From NCBI GenBank assembly GCA_024403855.1, contig JAKSRC010000003.1, positions 1 through 64,000 of the forward strand: 64,000 nucleotides of DNA, in the 5' to 3' direction. The notes beneath the pieces were generated by a model. It did not search any database and was not told the origin of the DNA. It was given only the letters and a program-made list of their open reading frames with translations. Source of the stretch: Saccharofermentans sp. GTDB taxonomy: Bacteria > Bacillota > Clostridia > Saccharofermentanales > Saccharofermentanaceae. Each line of letters starts with the position of its first letter. Position 1 is the first letter of the stretch. This document shows positions 9,437-16,693 of the stretch, one piece after another. Made by a program: the position numbers and the translations under genes.

Positions 9437-9477
9437 CATTTGATATTTCTTTGCTTTAAGCGAAGAAATATCAAATG
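9437..9477. terminator. 41-bp hairpin after the BspA-like gene
   Basis: A 15-bp perfect stem (CATTTGATATTTCTT with AAGAAATATCAAATG) encloses an 11-nt centre. It lies 37 bp after the BspA-like stop codon. There is no long T-tract (TTATAC follows), so it is either a weak terminator or one of the intergenic palindromes seen elsewhere in this window. Confidence 0.6.
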
Positions 9478-9585
9478 TTATACAATAGATTCCTGCTGTT
9501 TATCACAATAATCCGGATATAACAAACGATATCTGGTCTCACTTACTTTATAAAGAGCAACAACTTATCTGCAGAGGGTAACTCT

Positions 9586-10041
9586 ATGTACAATGAGGGT
9601 GCACAGAAATACATGCAGGACTTGGCATTGTGGAGTGATATCACAGACTTACAGTTAGAAGTTCAGTATATTGAGACATTCTATACTGTTAAGTATGACG
9701 GCGCAGAGAAGGATGATATCTACTACCTGGTTGAGAACAAGGATCAGGGTACTATCGATTGTTCCGTAAACAAGGAATATTCAGCTATTATGAATCTCAG
9801 ATTCCTTCGTTTAAGCGCTCCTAAGGATGGTACAGCTGAGGGCGAAGCTGCCAAGAGAAAAGAAAAAGACGCTAAGAGAGCATATGAGAAGATGACATAT
9901 GGCGGATACGAGATATACGCATACTATCATGAGAACGGCTCGTTGATTTATCTTCTCGAAAAGGACGGCGCTGTATTTGAAGGTTCAATTTACAGCTATG
10001 TAGATTATATTTCTGCAGATGAGGTAGAAAGATTCTTCTAG
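9586..10041 (+). CDS. hypothetical acidic protein
   Basis: A 151-residue protein without signal peptide or membrane helix, rich in Tyr, Asp and Glu, with a charged central stretch (about 87-100). The family is not recognised. The start at 9586 has a GAGGGT site about 8 bp upstream. The ending (IYSYVDYISADEVERFF) and aromatic strands resemble the C-terminal half of small clostridial lipoproteins, so this could be an N-terminally truncated copy; that is speculation. A strong terminator follows about 90 bp downstream. Confidence 0.5.
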   Translation: MYNEGAQKYMQDLALWSDITDLQLEVQYIETFYTVKYDGAEKDDIYYLVENKDQGTIDCSVNKEYSAIMNLRFLRLSAPKDGTAEGEAAKRKEKDAKRAYEKMTYGGYEIYAYYHENGSLIYLLEKDGAVFEGSIYSYVDYISADEVERFF

Positions 10042-10130
10042 GCAGTCTTCGATAATATGACTATCAATCCATAATGACCTTTTCGTAAGACTATTTAAGA
10101 GATCGATTAAGAAAAACCGATAAAAGGAAA

Positions 10131-10164
10131 AGCAGACTATCACTTGCGGATGGTCTGCTTTTTG
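10131..10164 (+). terminator. rho-independent terminator
   Basis: A 9-bp stem (AGCAGACTA with TGGTCTGCT, one G-T pair) is followed directly by TTTTTG. It ends the transcript of the hypothetical gene upstream. Confidence 0.85.
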
Positions 10165-10431
10165 TGTGATTATAATTGACTAATGAATGATGGTTCTATA
10201 GATGTATTGATAAGTTGACGAGTGGGGAAGGTACCCTGCGCTCCATTAGGAACTTGATATGATGGATATGTCGCCCATCCTATTTATCGAGAAGTCTATT
10301 CGAGAATTAATGCAGTTTAATATAAAGCAAAGAGATTATAAAAACGACAAGTAATTAATAAAAATTGTCATATATATATCAATATTTAGTTAATAATAAT
10401 TATTTCAACCACAATATATTGCGTTAGTGAT
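10165..10431. other. gene-free AT-rich gap before the ImmR-like gene
   Basis: About 270 bp without a supportable gene, part of a 460-bp gap. It is AT-rich towards its right end, with no recognisable RNA, repeat or IS fragment. It may contain remnants of an integration event, but nothing in it identifies one. Confidence 0.4.
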
Positions 10432-10460
10432 TTGACGAAATGATAAGTTGGCGTTATAAT
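10432..10460 (+). promoter_or_regulatory. sigma-A type promoter of the ImmR/ImmA-like pair
   Basis: TTGACG at 10432-10437 and TATAAT at 10455-10460 are separated by 17 bp, a near-consensus housekeeping promoter. It lies 41 bp upstream of the ATG of the Xre regulator at 10502, which may autoregulate it. Confidence 0.8.
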
Positions 10461-10501
10461 TCTTTTAAGCTGTATGTGTGGTGAAAGGCAGGTGCGTTTT
10501 T

Positions 10502-10819
10502 ATGGCTGACAAGTTTAATGAAAGGATTGCAGAACTGCTTAAGGAAAAAGAAATGACACAAAGGGAGTTGGCAACAAGGGTTGGCGTAACAGATGCCGCG
10601 ATGTCACATTATATAAAGGGTGATCGTGTTCCGCGGGCTGCTGTTATGGTGCAAATTGCGAATGTTCTTGAAACAAGTCCTGACTATCTTATGTACGGTA
10701 ATCCGAGTGACTCGAAGACTGAAATCGACCAGGCCGTCAGACTAATTGCTCGCAATTCAGAGCAGCTTAGTCATGAAGACAAAATGAGAATAATGGATAT
10801 CTTGCTGGGAGATAAGTGA
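10502..10819 (+). CDS. Xre-family repressor, ImmR-like
   Basis: A 105-residue HTH protein; the HTH lies at about residues 17-45 (TQRELATRVGVTDAAMSHYI). The C-terminal part (LSHEDKMRIMDILLG) resembles ICE/phage ImmR repressors. The ATG at 10502 is chosen for its AAAGGCAGG site; a GTG 24 bp upstream is the alternative. The next gene starts 1 bp after its stop and encodes a HEIGH metallopeptidase. In ICEBs1 and related elements the matching pair is ImmR repressor plus ImmA antirepressor protease, so the same relation is likely. Confidence 0.85.
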   Translation: MADKFNERIAELLKEKEMTQRELATRVGVTDAAMSHYIKGDRVPRAAVMVQIANVLETSPDYLMYGNPSDSKTEIDQAVRLIARNSEQLSHEDKMRIMDILLGDK

Positions 10820-10820
10820 G

Positions 10821-11438
10821 ATGCTTTTACCTAGTTCTAGATACGAATTCATAAAGGGTGAGGTTGCTAATGTATATAAACAACAGAATATTTGTGAATT
10901 CCCTATCTGCGCAACAGAGCTTGCTGAAAAGATGGGATTTACAATTGTTCAATACTCTTCGTTGAGTCCGTATGCTTATGGAAAAGCTATAAAAGCGTCT
11001 TCGGATGGATTTTATGCTGAACGAAATTGGAAGGAATACATTTTTGTAAATGATAGCAAAGCTATCGGTAAAGAACGGAAGCGTATGACGGTTTTTCACG
11101 AAATCGGTCATCCGGTCTTAGGACACGATGAATATGTTCCTGATGATGATATAAAGGAATCAGAGGCAAGGTTTTTCGGCAAGTATTTGGCTGCGCCACC
11201 AACGGCGATTCATCTGTTTACATTGGGTTCTCAAAATGGAATTCGTACAAAATTCGATATTAGTGATAAAGCTTCTCGTATAGCTTCGGATTATTACATA
11301 AGTTGGAGGAACAAGGTTATAAGAACTGGTCTTGCTGAATATGATGTCACAATACTATTTCAATTAGGCGTGCGTACCGATATTCAGCTAGAGAGATTTA
11401 TAAAGTCTGTAAAGGAGGGAAATGCATATGAGCAGTGA
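10821..11438 (+). CDS. ImmA/IrrE-family metallopeptidase
   Basis: A 205-residue zinc peptidase of the ImmA/IrrE (DUF955) family, which cleaves Xre-type repressors. The zinc-binding HEIGH motif is at residues 93-97 and the third-ligand glutamate lies in the KESEARFFGKYLAAP segment (about 113-115). It is directly downstream of its probable substrate gene. No integrase or ICE transfer genes lie nearby to the right, so the pair may be a remnant of an element or may control the nuclease cassette that follows. Confidence 0.9.
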   Translation: MLLPSSRYEFIKGEVANVYKQQNICEFPICATELAEKMGFTIVQYSSLSPYAYGKAIKASSDGFYAERNWKEYIFVNDSKAIGKERKRMTVFHEIGHPVLGHDEYVPDDDIKESEARFFGKYLAAPPTAIHLFTLGSQNGIRTKFDISDKASRIASDYYISWRNKVIRTGLAEYDVTILFQLGVRTDIQLERFIKSVKEGNAYEQ

Positions 11439-11455
11439 TACAGGATGAGCTTTTT

Positions 11456-11534
11456 CGTTCGTTGATTACTACCAATAATCGATGAACGCCAAATTTTCAT
11501 TAACTCAGAGGATATAAATACTTTTTAAGTAGGT
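11456..11534 (+). repeat. hairpin plus 31-bp repeat, copy 1
   Basis: Copy 1 has a 13-bp imperfect stem (CGTTCGTTGATTA with TAATCGATGAACG) around the loop CTACCAA at 11469-11475. At 11504-11534 follows a 31-bp block that matches copy 2 (13171-13201) at 28 positions. It contains the mini-hairpin TACTT-TTT-AAGTA followed by GGT. The two stems differ in sequence while the loop and block are kept, which suggests that structure is what is conserved. The copies bracket the DUF4417/nuclease/immunity genes. Confidence 0.75.
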
Positions 11535-11572
11535 AAAAAGAATCCTCTGAAATATATTATTATGGAGGATTC
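11505..11572 (+). promoter_or_regulatory. mutually exclusive hairpins controlling the SD of the DUF4417 gene
   Basis: TCAGAGGAT (11505-11513) is perfectly complementary to ATCCTCTGA (11542-11550). The same 11540-11547 segment, GAATCCTC, is also perfectly complementary to GAGGATTC (11565-11572), which contains the ribosome site GGAGG (11564-11568) of the gene at 11578. The two pairings cannot form together, so this is a possible RNA switch: the upstream pairing frees the SD and the downstream one hides it. A ligand or protein trigger is unknown. Confidence 0.5.
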
Positions 11573-11577
11573 TTAAA

Positions 11578-12219
11578 ATGAAGAATCTCAATGATTCCTT
11601 CAAGTGGAATCGGCTTGAAGGTGTAAAAATAACATCCGATTACGACATGCCGGTAGTTGCACCCGTAAACAATGTGCATCCGCGCAACTTTGTATCCTTT
11701 AATAACGCCAAGTATTGCAAGGATAAAGGGAACAGTTGGTACCATTTTTATATCCATGATGCTCACTTTGAACGAATATGGAATGATCCAGATAAGTATC
11801 TTCAGATGCTGAGTCAGTTTGAGGGAGGCATTTCTACTGACTTTAGTTTGTATCTTGATATGCCTTGGGCACAACAGATATATAATTCATGGCGCAACAA
11901 ATACATGGCAGTTCTTTTACAACGCCAAGGCAAGCCTGTCATTCCGAATGTTGGTTGGAGTGATGAATCAAGTTATGATTGGGCATTCAGCGGCATTCCC
12001 GAGAACAGTATTCTCTCCATAACAACTCAAGGTTGTCTTAAAGACCGTATATGTAAACAATCATTATTCAATGGGCTTCATGAGTTAGTCAGAAGAAAAC
12101 ACCCACCAGCAGTAGTTGTGTATGGTGTTTTTCATGATGAATGGAAAGACAAGTTTGGCACGGAGTTTATTGTGATACCACCTTACTCTAGGGAAAAGTG
12201 GGGTGATAACAATGGGTAG
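11578..12219 (+). CDS. DUF4417-family protein
   Basis: A 213-residue soluble protein resembling the DUF4417 family. Visible features are an FSLYLDMPWAQQIYNSWRNK segment, an aromatic-rich middle (WSDESSYDWAFSGIP) and a VVYGVFHDEW strand near the end. The function is unknown; members are frequent in phage-like and mobile regions of Clostridia. It overlaps the next gene by 8 bp, so it is coexpressed with the nuclease-like protein. Its SD sits inside a possible RNA switch. Confidence 0.75.
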   Translation: MKNLNDSFKWNRLEGVKITSDYDMPVVAPVNNVHPRNFVSFNNAKYCKDKGNSWYHFYIHDAHFERIWNDPDKYLQMLSQFEGGISTDFSLYLDMPWAQQIYNSWRNKYMAVLLQRQGKPVIPNVGWSDESSYDWAFSGIPENSILSITTQGCLKDRICKQSLFNGLHELVRRKHPPAVVVYGVFHDEWKDKFGTEFIVIPPYSREKWGDNNG

Positions 12220-12652
12220 AGGGAGAGGCGGATATACAGAAAAACAGACAACCTATAAAGACTCTGGCGGCCATAAGGTTACTGATCCGGGTGCGGTTTT
12301 TGTTGCTGAACGTTACATAGATCAGGGTTATGAGGCGGTGTTTAGACAGGAGCATGCCGGGGTTAAGACTTATGATCTTACAATCAAGACAAGCGATGAT
12401 AAAGAATATATTAAAAACATCGAGGTCAAGAGAGTAACCAGTGAGAATTCCAGTCAGATGGCCAAGAACATTAAAGAGGGATTTGAACAGGTTGGAGAAG
12501 GTGGAACCGTAGCTGTATACTTACCACATCACTCTAATTGTAAATCTTCAACGGCTTTTGCTGAAGAAGCTTATGCGGAGGCCAAACGCAAAGGCTGGAT
12601 AAACGGAAATGTAGAAGTTTGGTTCAACGACAAAACAAAAATAGATTTATAG
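12212..12652 (+). CDS. CdiA-tRNase-like / PD-(D/E)xK-fold nuclease, candidate toxin
   Basis: A 146-residue protein resembling the C-terminal tRNase domains of CdiA-type toxins. A Gly/Arg-rich start is followed by a helix with Glu33, then an Asp55 strand (TYDLTI) and the ExK strand (Glu71-Val-Lys73 in NIEVKRV), the expected D...ExK active site. A later helix and strand (GGTVAVYLP) complete the core fold. Unlike CdiA it is a free-standing protein with no delivery module. It overlaps the DUF4417 gene and is followed 8 bp later by a small Cys-rich gene that could be the immunity partner. The fold call is from motif pattern, and a phage-type role is the alternative. Confidence 0.6.
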   Translation: MGRGRGGYTEKQTTYKDSGGHKVTDPGAVFVAERYIDQGYEAVFRQEHAGVKTYDLTIKTSDDKEYIKNIEVKRVTSENSSQMAKNIKEGFEQVGEGGTVAVYLPHHSNCKSSTAFAEEAYAEAKRKGWINGNVEVWFNDKTKIDL

Positions 12653-12660
12653 GAGGAAAT

Positions 12661-13128
12661 ATGGCCAGATTAAAATGTGTTTGCGGAGTCGGATTAAGTA
12701 ACACGAATGCTCCCAGTGATAATATCTTATATGTTTTTACCAAAGCGGAAGTCAATAACGCAATAAACGACGATGTTGAGATCAGTTTGTACGATTTTGA
12801 AACGAGTATCAACAGAGAACACGAGTATTGGTATTGCCAAGACTGTAAAAGGGTTATGGTTGTTGAAAGAAAACCCTGCGGCAGGCTAATAGATAGCTAT
12901 AGCAGCTGTTCATCTTGTGAAGTAGTAAGTGAACAAGCACTTACGGAATTCTATGTCTTCAGTGACATTGATATCTATAATGCTGAAGAAGAAGATATTA
13001 ATTTATCGCTATCAGTTTTTATTCATCAATATGGCGAAGAACACTTGCGGTTTATTACTTCGGACAAAAAGAATGTATACAAAAAAACACAAGATAACAT
13101 TCTTAAGCTAATCTACACTAAAGAGTAA
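12661..13128 (+). CDS. Cys-rich small protein, candidate immunity protein
   Basis: A 155-residue protein starting at an ATG with AGGAGG 7 bp upstream. It has three Cys pairs: CVC at residues 6-8, CQDC in the middle and CSSC further on, suggesting a zinc ribbon. The opening (CxCGVGLSNTNAPSDN) resembles a group of small clostridial proteins that occur behind toxin genes. It follows the nuclease-like gene in the same operon, the order normal for toxin-immunity pairs. The immunity role is inference; the family is not firmly recognised. Confidence 0.5.
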   Translation: MARLKCVCGVGLSNTNAPSDNILYVFTKAEVNNAINDDVEISLYDFETSINREHEYWYCQDCKRVMVVERKPCGRLIDSYSSCSSCEVVSEQALTEFYVFSDIDIYNAEEEDINLSLSVFIHQYGEEHLRFITSDKKNVYKKTQDNILKLIYTKE

Positions 13129-13133
13129 AGGAA

Positions 13134-13201
13134 ACCCCTGTGATCGCTACCAACAATCACAGGGGTTTATCTCAAAGAATATAAATACTCTTTAAGTAGG
13201 T
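13134..13201 (+). repeat. hairpin plus 31-bp repeat, copy 2
   Basis: A perfect 10-bp stem (CCCCTGTGAT with ATCACAGGGG) surrounds a loop containing CTACCAA at 13147-13153, followed by TTTAT. At 13171-13201 lies the second copy of the 31-bp block, differing at 3 positions from copy 1. It lies just after the candidate immunity gene. The hairpin may act as a terminator for that operon. The same loop with a different stem occurs in copy 1. Confidence 0.75.
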
Positions 13202-13284
13202 GCAAACAGTATAACATATTTTCGGATCCGAAGATTACACAAAAAACATAAAATCAAATTTACAAACGAAAGGACCGGTTTAAG

Positions 13285-13416
13285 ATGATAAATGAGATCT
13301 CTTTAAAACATTTATCGAAGTTCTCTATTATTTCATTAAGGAGGACAAGAAATGGCAAGAGATATTCGCAACCTCGTTGCGCGAATGGCATTCGTAGTGG
13401 TTCTTCGTATTCTTGA
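13285..13416 (+). CDS. possible 43-aa leader peptide
   Basis: ATG at 13285 opens a 43-residue basic reading frame (MINEISLKHLSKFSI...) with AAAGGACC about 10 bp upstream. It overlaps, in another frame, the better-supported 41-residue ORF at 13352, whose ribosome site lies inside it. It could be a translated leader or chance. Nothing recognisable was found in it. Confidence 0.2.
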   Translation: MINEISLKHLSKFSIISLRRTRNGKRYSQPRCANGIRSGSSYS

Positions 13417-13477
13417 GACGGTATGTTTATTGACCAAACTCAATGTCGACGAGCATATCCCCAAAAAAGTTGTTTAG
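13352..13477 (+). CDS. 41-residue small hydrophobic protein
   Basis: A very short ORF with an excellent AAGGAGG site 7 bp before the ATG. The product (MARDIRNLVARMAF...) has a basic amphipathic start, a hydrophobic stretch at about residues 12-28 and a charged end, like a small membrane peptide. It sits alone between repeat copy 2 and a strong hairpin. The function is unknown; a type I toxin-like peptide or a leader are options, neither shown by the sequence. Confidence 0.45.
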   Translation: MARDIRNLVARMAFVVVLRILETVCLLTKLNVDEHIPKKVV

Positions 13478-13499
13478 TATCAGGTATCACCTCAGATAG

Positions 13500-13549
13500 C
13501 GAACGATAAAGCGAACGTAAAAAATACGTTTGTCTAATCGTTCGTTTTG
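13500..13549 (+). terminator. double hairpin terminator
   Basis: The outer stem CGAACGAT/ATCGTTCG (13500-13507 and 13537-13544) encloses an inner stem AACGTA/TACGTT. TTTTGTT follows directly. It ends the small-ORF transcript. Confidence 0.75.
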
Positions 13550-13571
13550 TTGTATTAAAGACATTGACATT

Positions 13572-13604
13572 TAAAAAGGCATCCGCTGTAACTGCAGATG
13601 CCTT
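13572..13604 (-). terminator. terminator of the minus-strand lipoprotein gene
   Basis: The stem AAGGCATC/GATGCCTT (13576-13583 and 13597-13604), read on the minus strand, is followed by a T-run. It lies 29 bp after the stop codon of the lipoprotein gene at 13633 and could also serve the plus strand. Confidence 0.8.
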
Positions 13605-13632
13605 GATTTTTATTTTTCGCTTTTAAAACAAA

Positions 13633-14877
13633 TTATTTAACCAGATATGCCAAAGGATGAATTAAGGTTTCCGGATCTTTTATATCTACGAAGTAATACT
13701 TGCCATTTGACTTTCTGACTGTCATGCCTGTTGACAAATCGACATCGGAGAAGAAAACCTCATCTGCAGCATACTCATTCTTATTACCGGAATTATCCAA
13801 GTATGTCATGCTAGTATAATCACTATAAGCTAAACCACTATTTGTGAGTGCTATATTTGTAGGTGCCTTTATAGGCTCCATTACCTCGTTACTACTTCTG
13901 TCTAATACAACAAGATAACTTTCGCCATTGGGATTGTTTGCTGTAAATACAATGTACGAATCGTTAATTCCAAAAAAGTTCTGAATGTCATACTTACTCA
14001 GATCAATATTTATCTGATTTAAATCTTCGTCAAATAATAAATATGAAACTGCAGAATTAGCATTACGACGTAGCATAATACCCTTTTGCAGACCGTTATA
14101 ACTCAAAGACATATATACATCTGCATTATCGAGAAGTACTGTTTCATCTGATGAAGTATTGTACATGTAAAGCTTGAAATTAGAGCTGTCAGAAACATCT
14201 TCGAACAATACTTTTTCGTTTGTACCGGCTAAAATGTCATTTTTACCAATAACATCCTTACCGTTTAACAGATTAAGCTTAACACCACAATCAAAGGTGA
14301 CTATGTTTCCGACACCTCCATTAGGTCTGAAGCCGTATTCCGCCGGAATCACACCCTCATATTCCTTAAGAGGCGATACCCATTCTCCGGTCAAGCTGTC
14401 TAAAGAACCGATCTTATATGTATCTTCCTTTGTTACAACCTGGATAATATTTCTGGCATTTCCCTTTGCCCATGATGCAAATCCGTAAAATGTTGTATCT
14501 ACATTTGTTGCAATAGTTTCTCCAGTAACAACATTTACTAAAGCTCCATTATCAAAAGCAACTCTGCCGCCAACAATGTAACCGGAGTATTCATATGTCT
14601 TGTTTGCAAGAACATCGAAATAATAATTCTTATTGTCTGCTACAAATGTAATATAGCCATTTCCTACAACAGCATTCTTATTGATAGCTGGATAATCCTC
14701 TACCGAAAGCTGAGCCTCTGTTGTTTCAGATACTGTTGTTTCCTCAGAAGTAGTTGTCTCAACTTCTGTAGTATTCTCCGTCATAGATTCTGTGGTGCTC
14801 TCTGAGGAACCGCTGCATCCGGACAGCATTAATCCCAAAGCAACAACAAATCCGAGTGTTAAAACTGTTTTCTTCAT
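13633..14877 (-). CDS. Ser/Thr-linker lipoprotein of unknown function
   Basis: A 414-residue secreted lipoprotein: signal peptide with lipobox at LSGC (Cys21), then a Ser/Thr/Glu-rich linker (about 22-55), then a roughly 350-residue beta-rich domain. That domain has recurring short strands (DNGALVNVVTGE, GITFDCGVKLNLLNGK-like, SYLVVLDRSS) suggestive of a beta-propeller such as DUF5050-type proteins. No catalytic motif was recognised. It is monocistronic on the minus strand with its own terminator. Confidence 0.7.
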   Translation of the reverse strand: MKKTVLTLGFVVALGLMLSGCSGSSESTTESMTENTTEVETTTSEETTVSETTEAQLSVEDYPAINKNAVVGNGYITFVADNKNYYFDVLANKTYEYSGYIVGGRVAFDNGALVNVVTGETIATNVDTTFYGFASWAKGNARNIIQVVTKEDTYKIGSLDSLTGEWVSPLKEYEGVIPAEYGFRPNGGVGNIVTFDCGVKLNLLNGKDVIGKNDILAGTNEKVLFEDVSDSSNFKLYMYNTSSDETVLLDNADVYMSLSYNGLQKGIMLRRNANSAVSYLLFDEDLNQINIDLSKYDIQNFFGINDSYIVFTANNPNGESYLVVLDRSSNEVMEPIKAPTNIALTNSGLAYSDYTSMTYLDNSGNKNEYAADEVFFSDVDLSTGMTVRKSNGKYYFVDIKDPETLIHPLAYLVK

Positions 14878-14959
14878 TCTTGTAACCTCGATTAGTTATT
14901 TTAATCGGAAACAAGAATATATATGTGTGTGTATCGTGTCAATAACGAATGTCCAAAAT

Positions 14960-14996
14960 AAAACAGCTGGCTGTCAGTGATACTGAGTGCCAGCTG
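14960..14996 (-). terminator. terminator of the 124-aa protein gene
   Basis: An 8-bp perfect stem (CAGCTGGC/GCCAGCTG) with an inner TCAGT-GAT-ACTGA hairpin is followed on the minus strand by TTTTATTTT. It lies about 40 bp after the stop codon at 15037. Confidence 0.85.
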
Positions 14997-15036
14997 CGTT
15001 TCCTGTAAAAGTTGAAAATATAGATTATGAAGTTTA

Positions 15037-15411
15037 TCAGAAGAGAATAGTTGATGCTGCTGAAATAGCAAGTGCTGCCTCTGCATCTTCCTTCATCTTG
15101 TTGATTTCATCTTCAGAATATGGAGTAAAAAGGCCATCCGGATCCTCTTTACCGAAAGTCATCGGAACAGACTTAGCAGCCATCACATCACAAGTTACGA
15201 TGCCTTCCTTAACACCATCGAGCTTAGCGATAATGATAATGTCTGTATTAGGGATAGGTGCACGGAGCTCGTACTCCAGATGAACAAGACCCTTCTCCTT
15301 GGCAGCTTCTACTCCATCGATCCAGAGCTTTGCTTTACCATCGTTTGTAACCCTGATTTTGTGACCTTCTACTTCACCAATCCAAATGTTATGTGTCTTT
15401 GCCTTTGCCAT
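15037..15411 (-). CDS. hypothetical protein
   Basis: A 124-residue soluble protein starting MAKAKTHNIWIGEVEG, with a good ribosome site (GAGGAT) upstream. The N-terminal 80 residues look like a small beta-sheet domain (HKIRVTNDGKAKLWIDG, NTDIIIIAKLDG) and the C-terminal 40 residues an amphipathic helix. I do not recognise the family. It has its own terminator and appears monocistronic. Confidence 0.65.
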   Translation of the reverse strand: MAKAKTHNIWIGEVEGHKIRVTNDGKAKLWIDGVEAAKEKGLVHLEYELRAPIPNTDIIIIAKLDGVKEGIVTCDVMAAKSVPMTFGKEDPDGLFTPYSEDEINKMKEDAEAALAISAASTILF

Positions 15412-15525
15412 ATTATCCTCCTCGTTTTGTAATATAAGTACATGTTTATTTTATCTCATTCTTTAACAATGACCAACTTAGCCTTTCACGAGAATGGTTG
15501 AGCATAGGCTACCATTTTGAGCAGT

Positions 15526-16311
15526 TCACTCAGCGAAAACTATCTGGTAAGCAATGCCGAATAATTCCCTGACATAGTAGCTTGGAAGAAGCCACGCTGA
15601 AGTGCTGGCACCGTATCCGCCTGCCGGCAGATCAAGGCTGCTGGCGATGAGCTGGGCACGTAATTCGTGGAAAGAATCAGTCACGATAACGATCGTGTCA
15701 CCTAAATCTTCGTCTACCATTATTTTCTTGCTAAAGCGGAGATTTTCGCGTGTTGAAGTTGATTTATCCTCCATATAAAGCCTGTCGGGTTCTATTCCTT
15801 TTCGAATGAGTTCATCACGAATGCATTTTGCTTCCGACATGCTTTCGTCTGCGCCTTGTCCGCCTGAGCAAATGCAGTAGGAATCAGGGTGTTGGCTTAA
15901 GTACTCATATGCCGTGTTGATCCTTTTAGCGAGCATCATGCTGGGGCGGCCATCCTTAACCCTGCAGCCGAGCACGACAACAACGGCAGGCCTTGAAGAT
16001 TCCGGAGCCTGTTTGTGAGCACTCGTTACGATGAAGAATGTCGCAACGCCGATATAAAGAATACCGAGCGTGAGGATCGTACAGGTGACGCCCTTAAGAA
16101 TTTTGTGCTTGGCAAAGAATGCGTTGATCTTCTTGAAAAAGATGCAGTAGAGAACGATTAAAAGTGTCGCGAATGCACCGAAAACGCCGCCGATGTTTCT
16201 GCCCGGTCCGGCCAGTATCGCAGCAAGAAAATCTGCCAGGAACACGCCGAAAACCAGTCCTGCCACGATTCGCAAAAATAAAGAAAGTCTATTCATATTA
16301 TGTTTACCCAT
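15526..16311 (-). CDS. SanA/YdcF-family (DUF218) membrane protein
   Basis: A 261-residue protein with hydrophobic helices in the first 100 residues and a C-terminal DUF218 domain. The domain shows VVVLGCRVKDGRPS at its start, an RINTAYEYL helix, ICSGGQGADE and the STSTRENL motif typical of SanA/YdcF/ElyC proteins. These are linked to cell-envelope precursor metabolism, but the exact reaction is unknown. It is transcribed away from the palindrome array, which lies just beyond its start. Confidence 0.85.
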   Translation of the reverse strand: MGKHNMNRLSLFLRIVAGLVFGVFLADFLAAILAGPGRNIGGVFGAFATLLIVLYCIFFKKINAFFAKHKILKGVTCTILTLGILYIGVATFFIVTSAHKQAPESSRPAVVVVLGCRVKDGRPSMMLAKRINTAYEYLSQHPDSYCICSGGQGADESMSEAKCIRDELIRKGIEPDRLYMEDKSTSTRENLRFSKKIMVDEDLGDTIVIVTDSFHELRAQLIASSLDLPAGGYGASTSAWLLPSYYVRELFGIAYQIVFAE

Positions 16312-16693
16312 ATGAATATTTTATCGTACTGTGGCGAAGTATGTGTGTGAAAAGAGTAAGGATATTGGTCTTTAGCGATTATCCAAGATCGGAGTTTTCA
16401 AGCGATTTGGATAATCGAACTTATCCAGAATTGAAGTTTTCTCCCGATTTGGATAAGAAATCTCGAAAACCTTATCCAAATCGAAGATTTTTCACCATTT
16501 TGGATAAGCACTCTCGAAAATCCTTATCCAGAATCGAAGAAATTATCAGTTTTGGATAACCGCGGCATGTTGAACTCATAGATTCTCTACATTGTCTCCT
16601 TTGGTGGAAAAGTGCTTTTGGAAAAATCTCAAAACTTGCAAAATCACTCAAAAAGTGTAAAATTACACCACAAGCAACCAGGAAGGACTCTAC
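16312..16693. other. 380-bp intergenic region with palindrome array and promoter
   Basis: The divergent gap between the SanA-like gene and the Xre operon. It holds four 36-bp palindromes (16379-16559) and a promoter-like pair, TTGCAA at 16636-16641 and TAAAAT at 16658-16663 with 16 bp spacing, upstream of the Xre gene at 16694. No gene is supported. Confidence 0.7.
16379..16559. repeat. array of four 36-bp palindromic units (TTATCC...GGATAA)
   Basis: Units lie at 16379-16414, 16421-16456, 16472-16507 and 16524-16559, each exactly 36 bp. Each begins TTATCCA and ends TTGGATAA, so each can fold on itself. Interiors vary around a GAAGTTTTC-like centre. Spacers are 6, 15 and 16 bp; the last two share TCTCGAAAA. 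The array could be operators for the neighbouring Xre protein or a REP-like element. Confidence 0.85.

Noticed and set aside
11456-13201. IS200/IS605-type transposon ends
   Set aside because: The hairpins are subterminal-like and on one strand, but no TnpA, TnpB or remnants lie between the copies.
11456-13201. Integron attC sites
   Set aside because: No RYYYAAC...GTRRRRY core boxes were seen and no integron integrase is nearby.
16379-16559. Possible CRISPR array
   Set aside because: Units are self-palindromic with variable interiors, spacers are only 6-16 bp and of unequal length, and no cas gene lies nearby.
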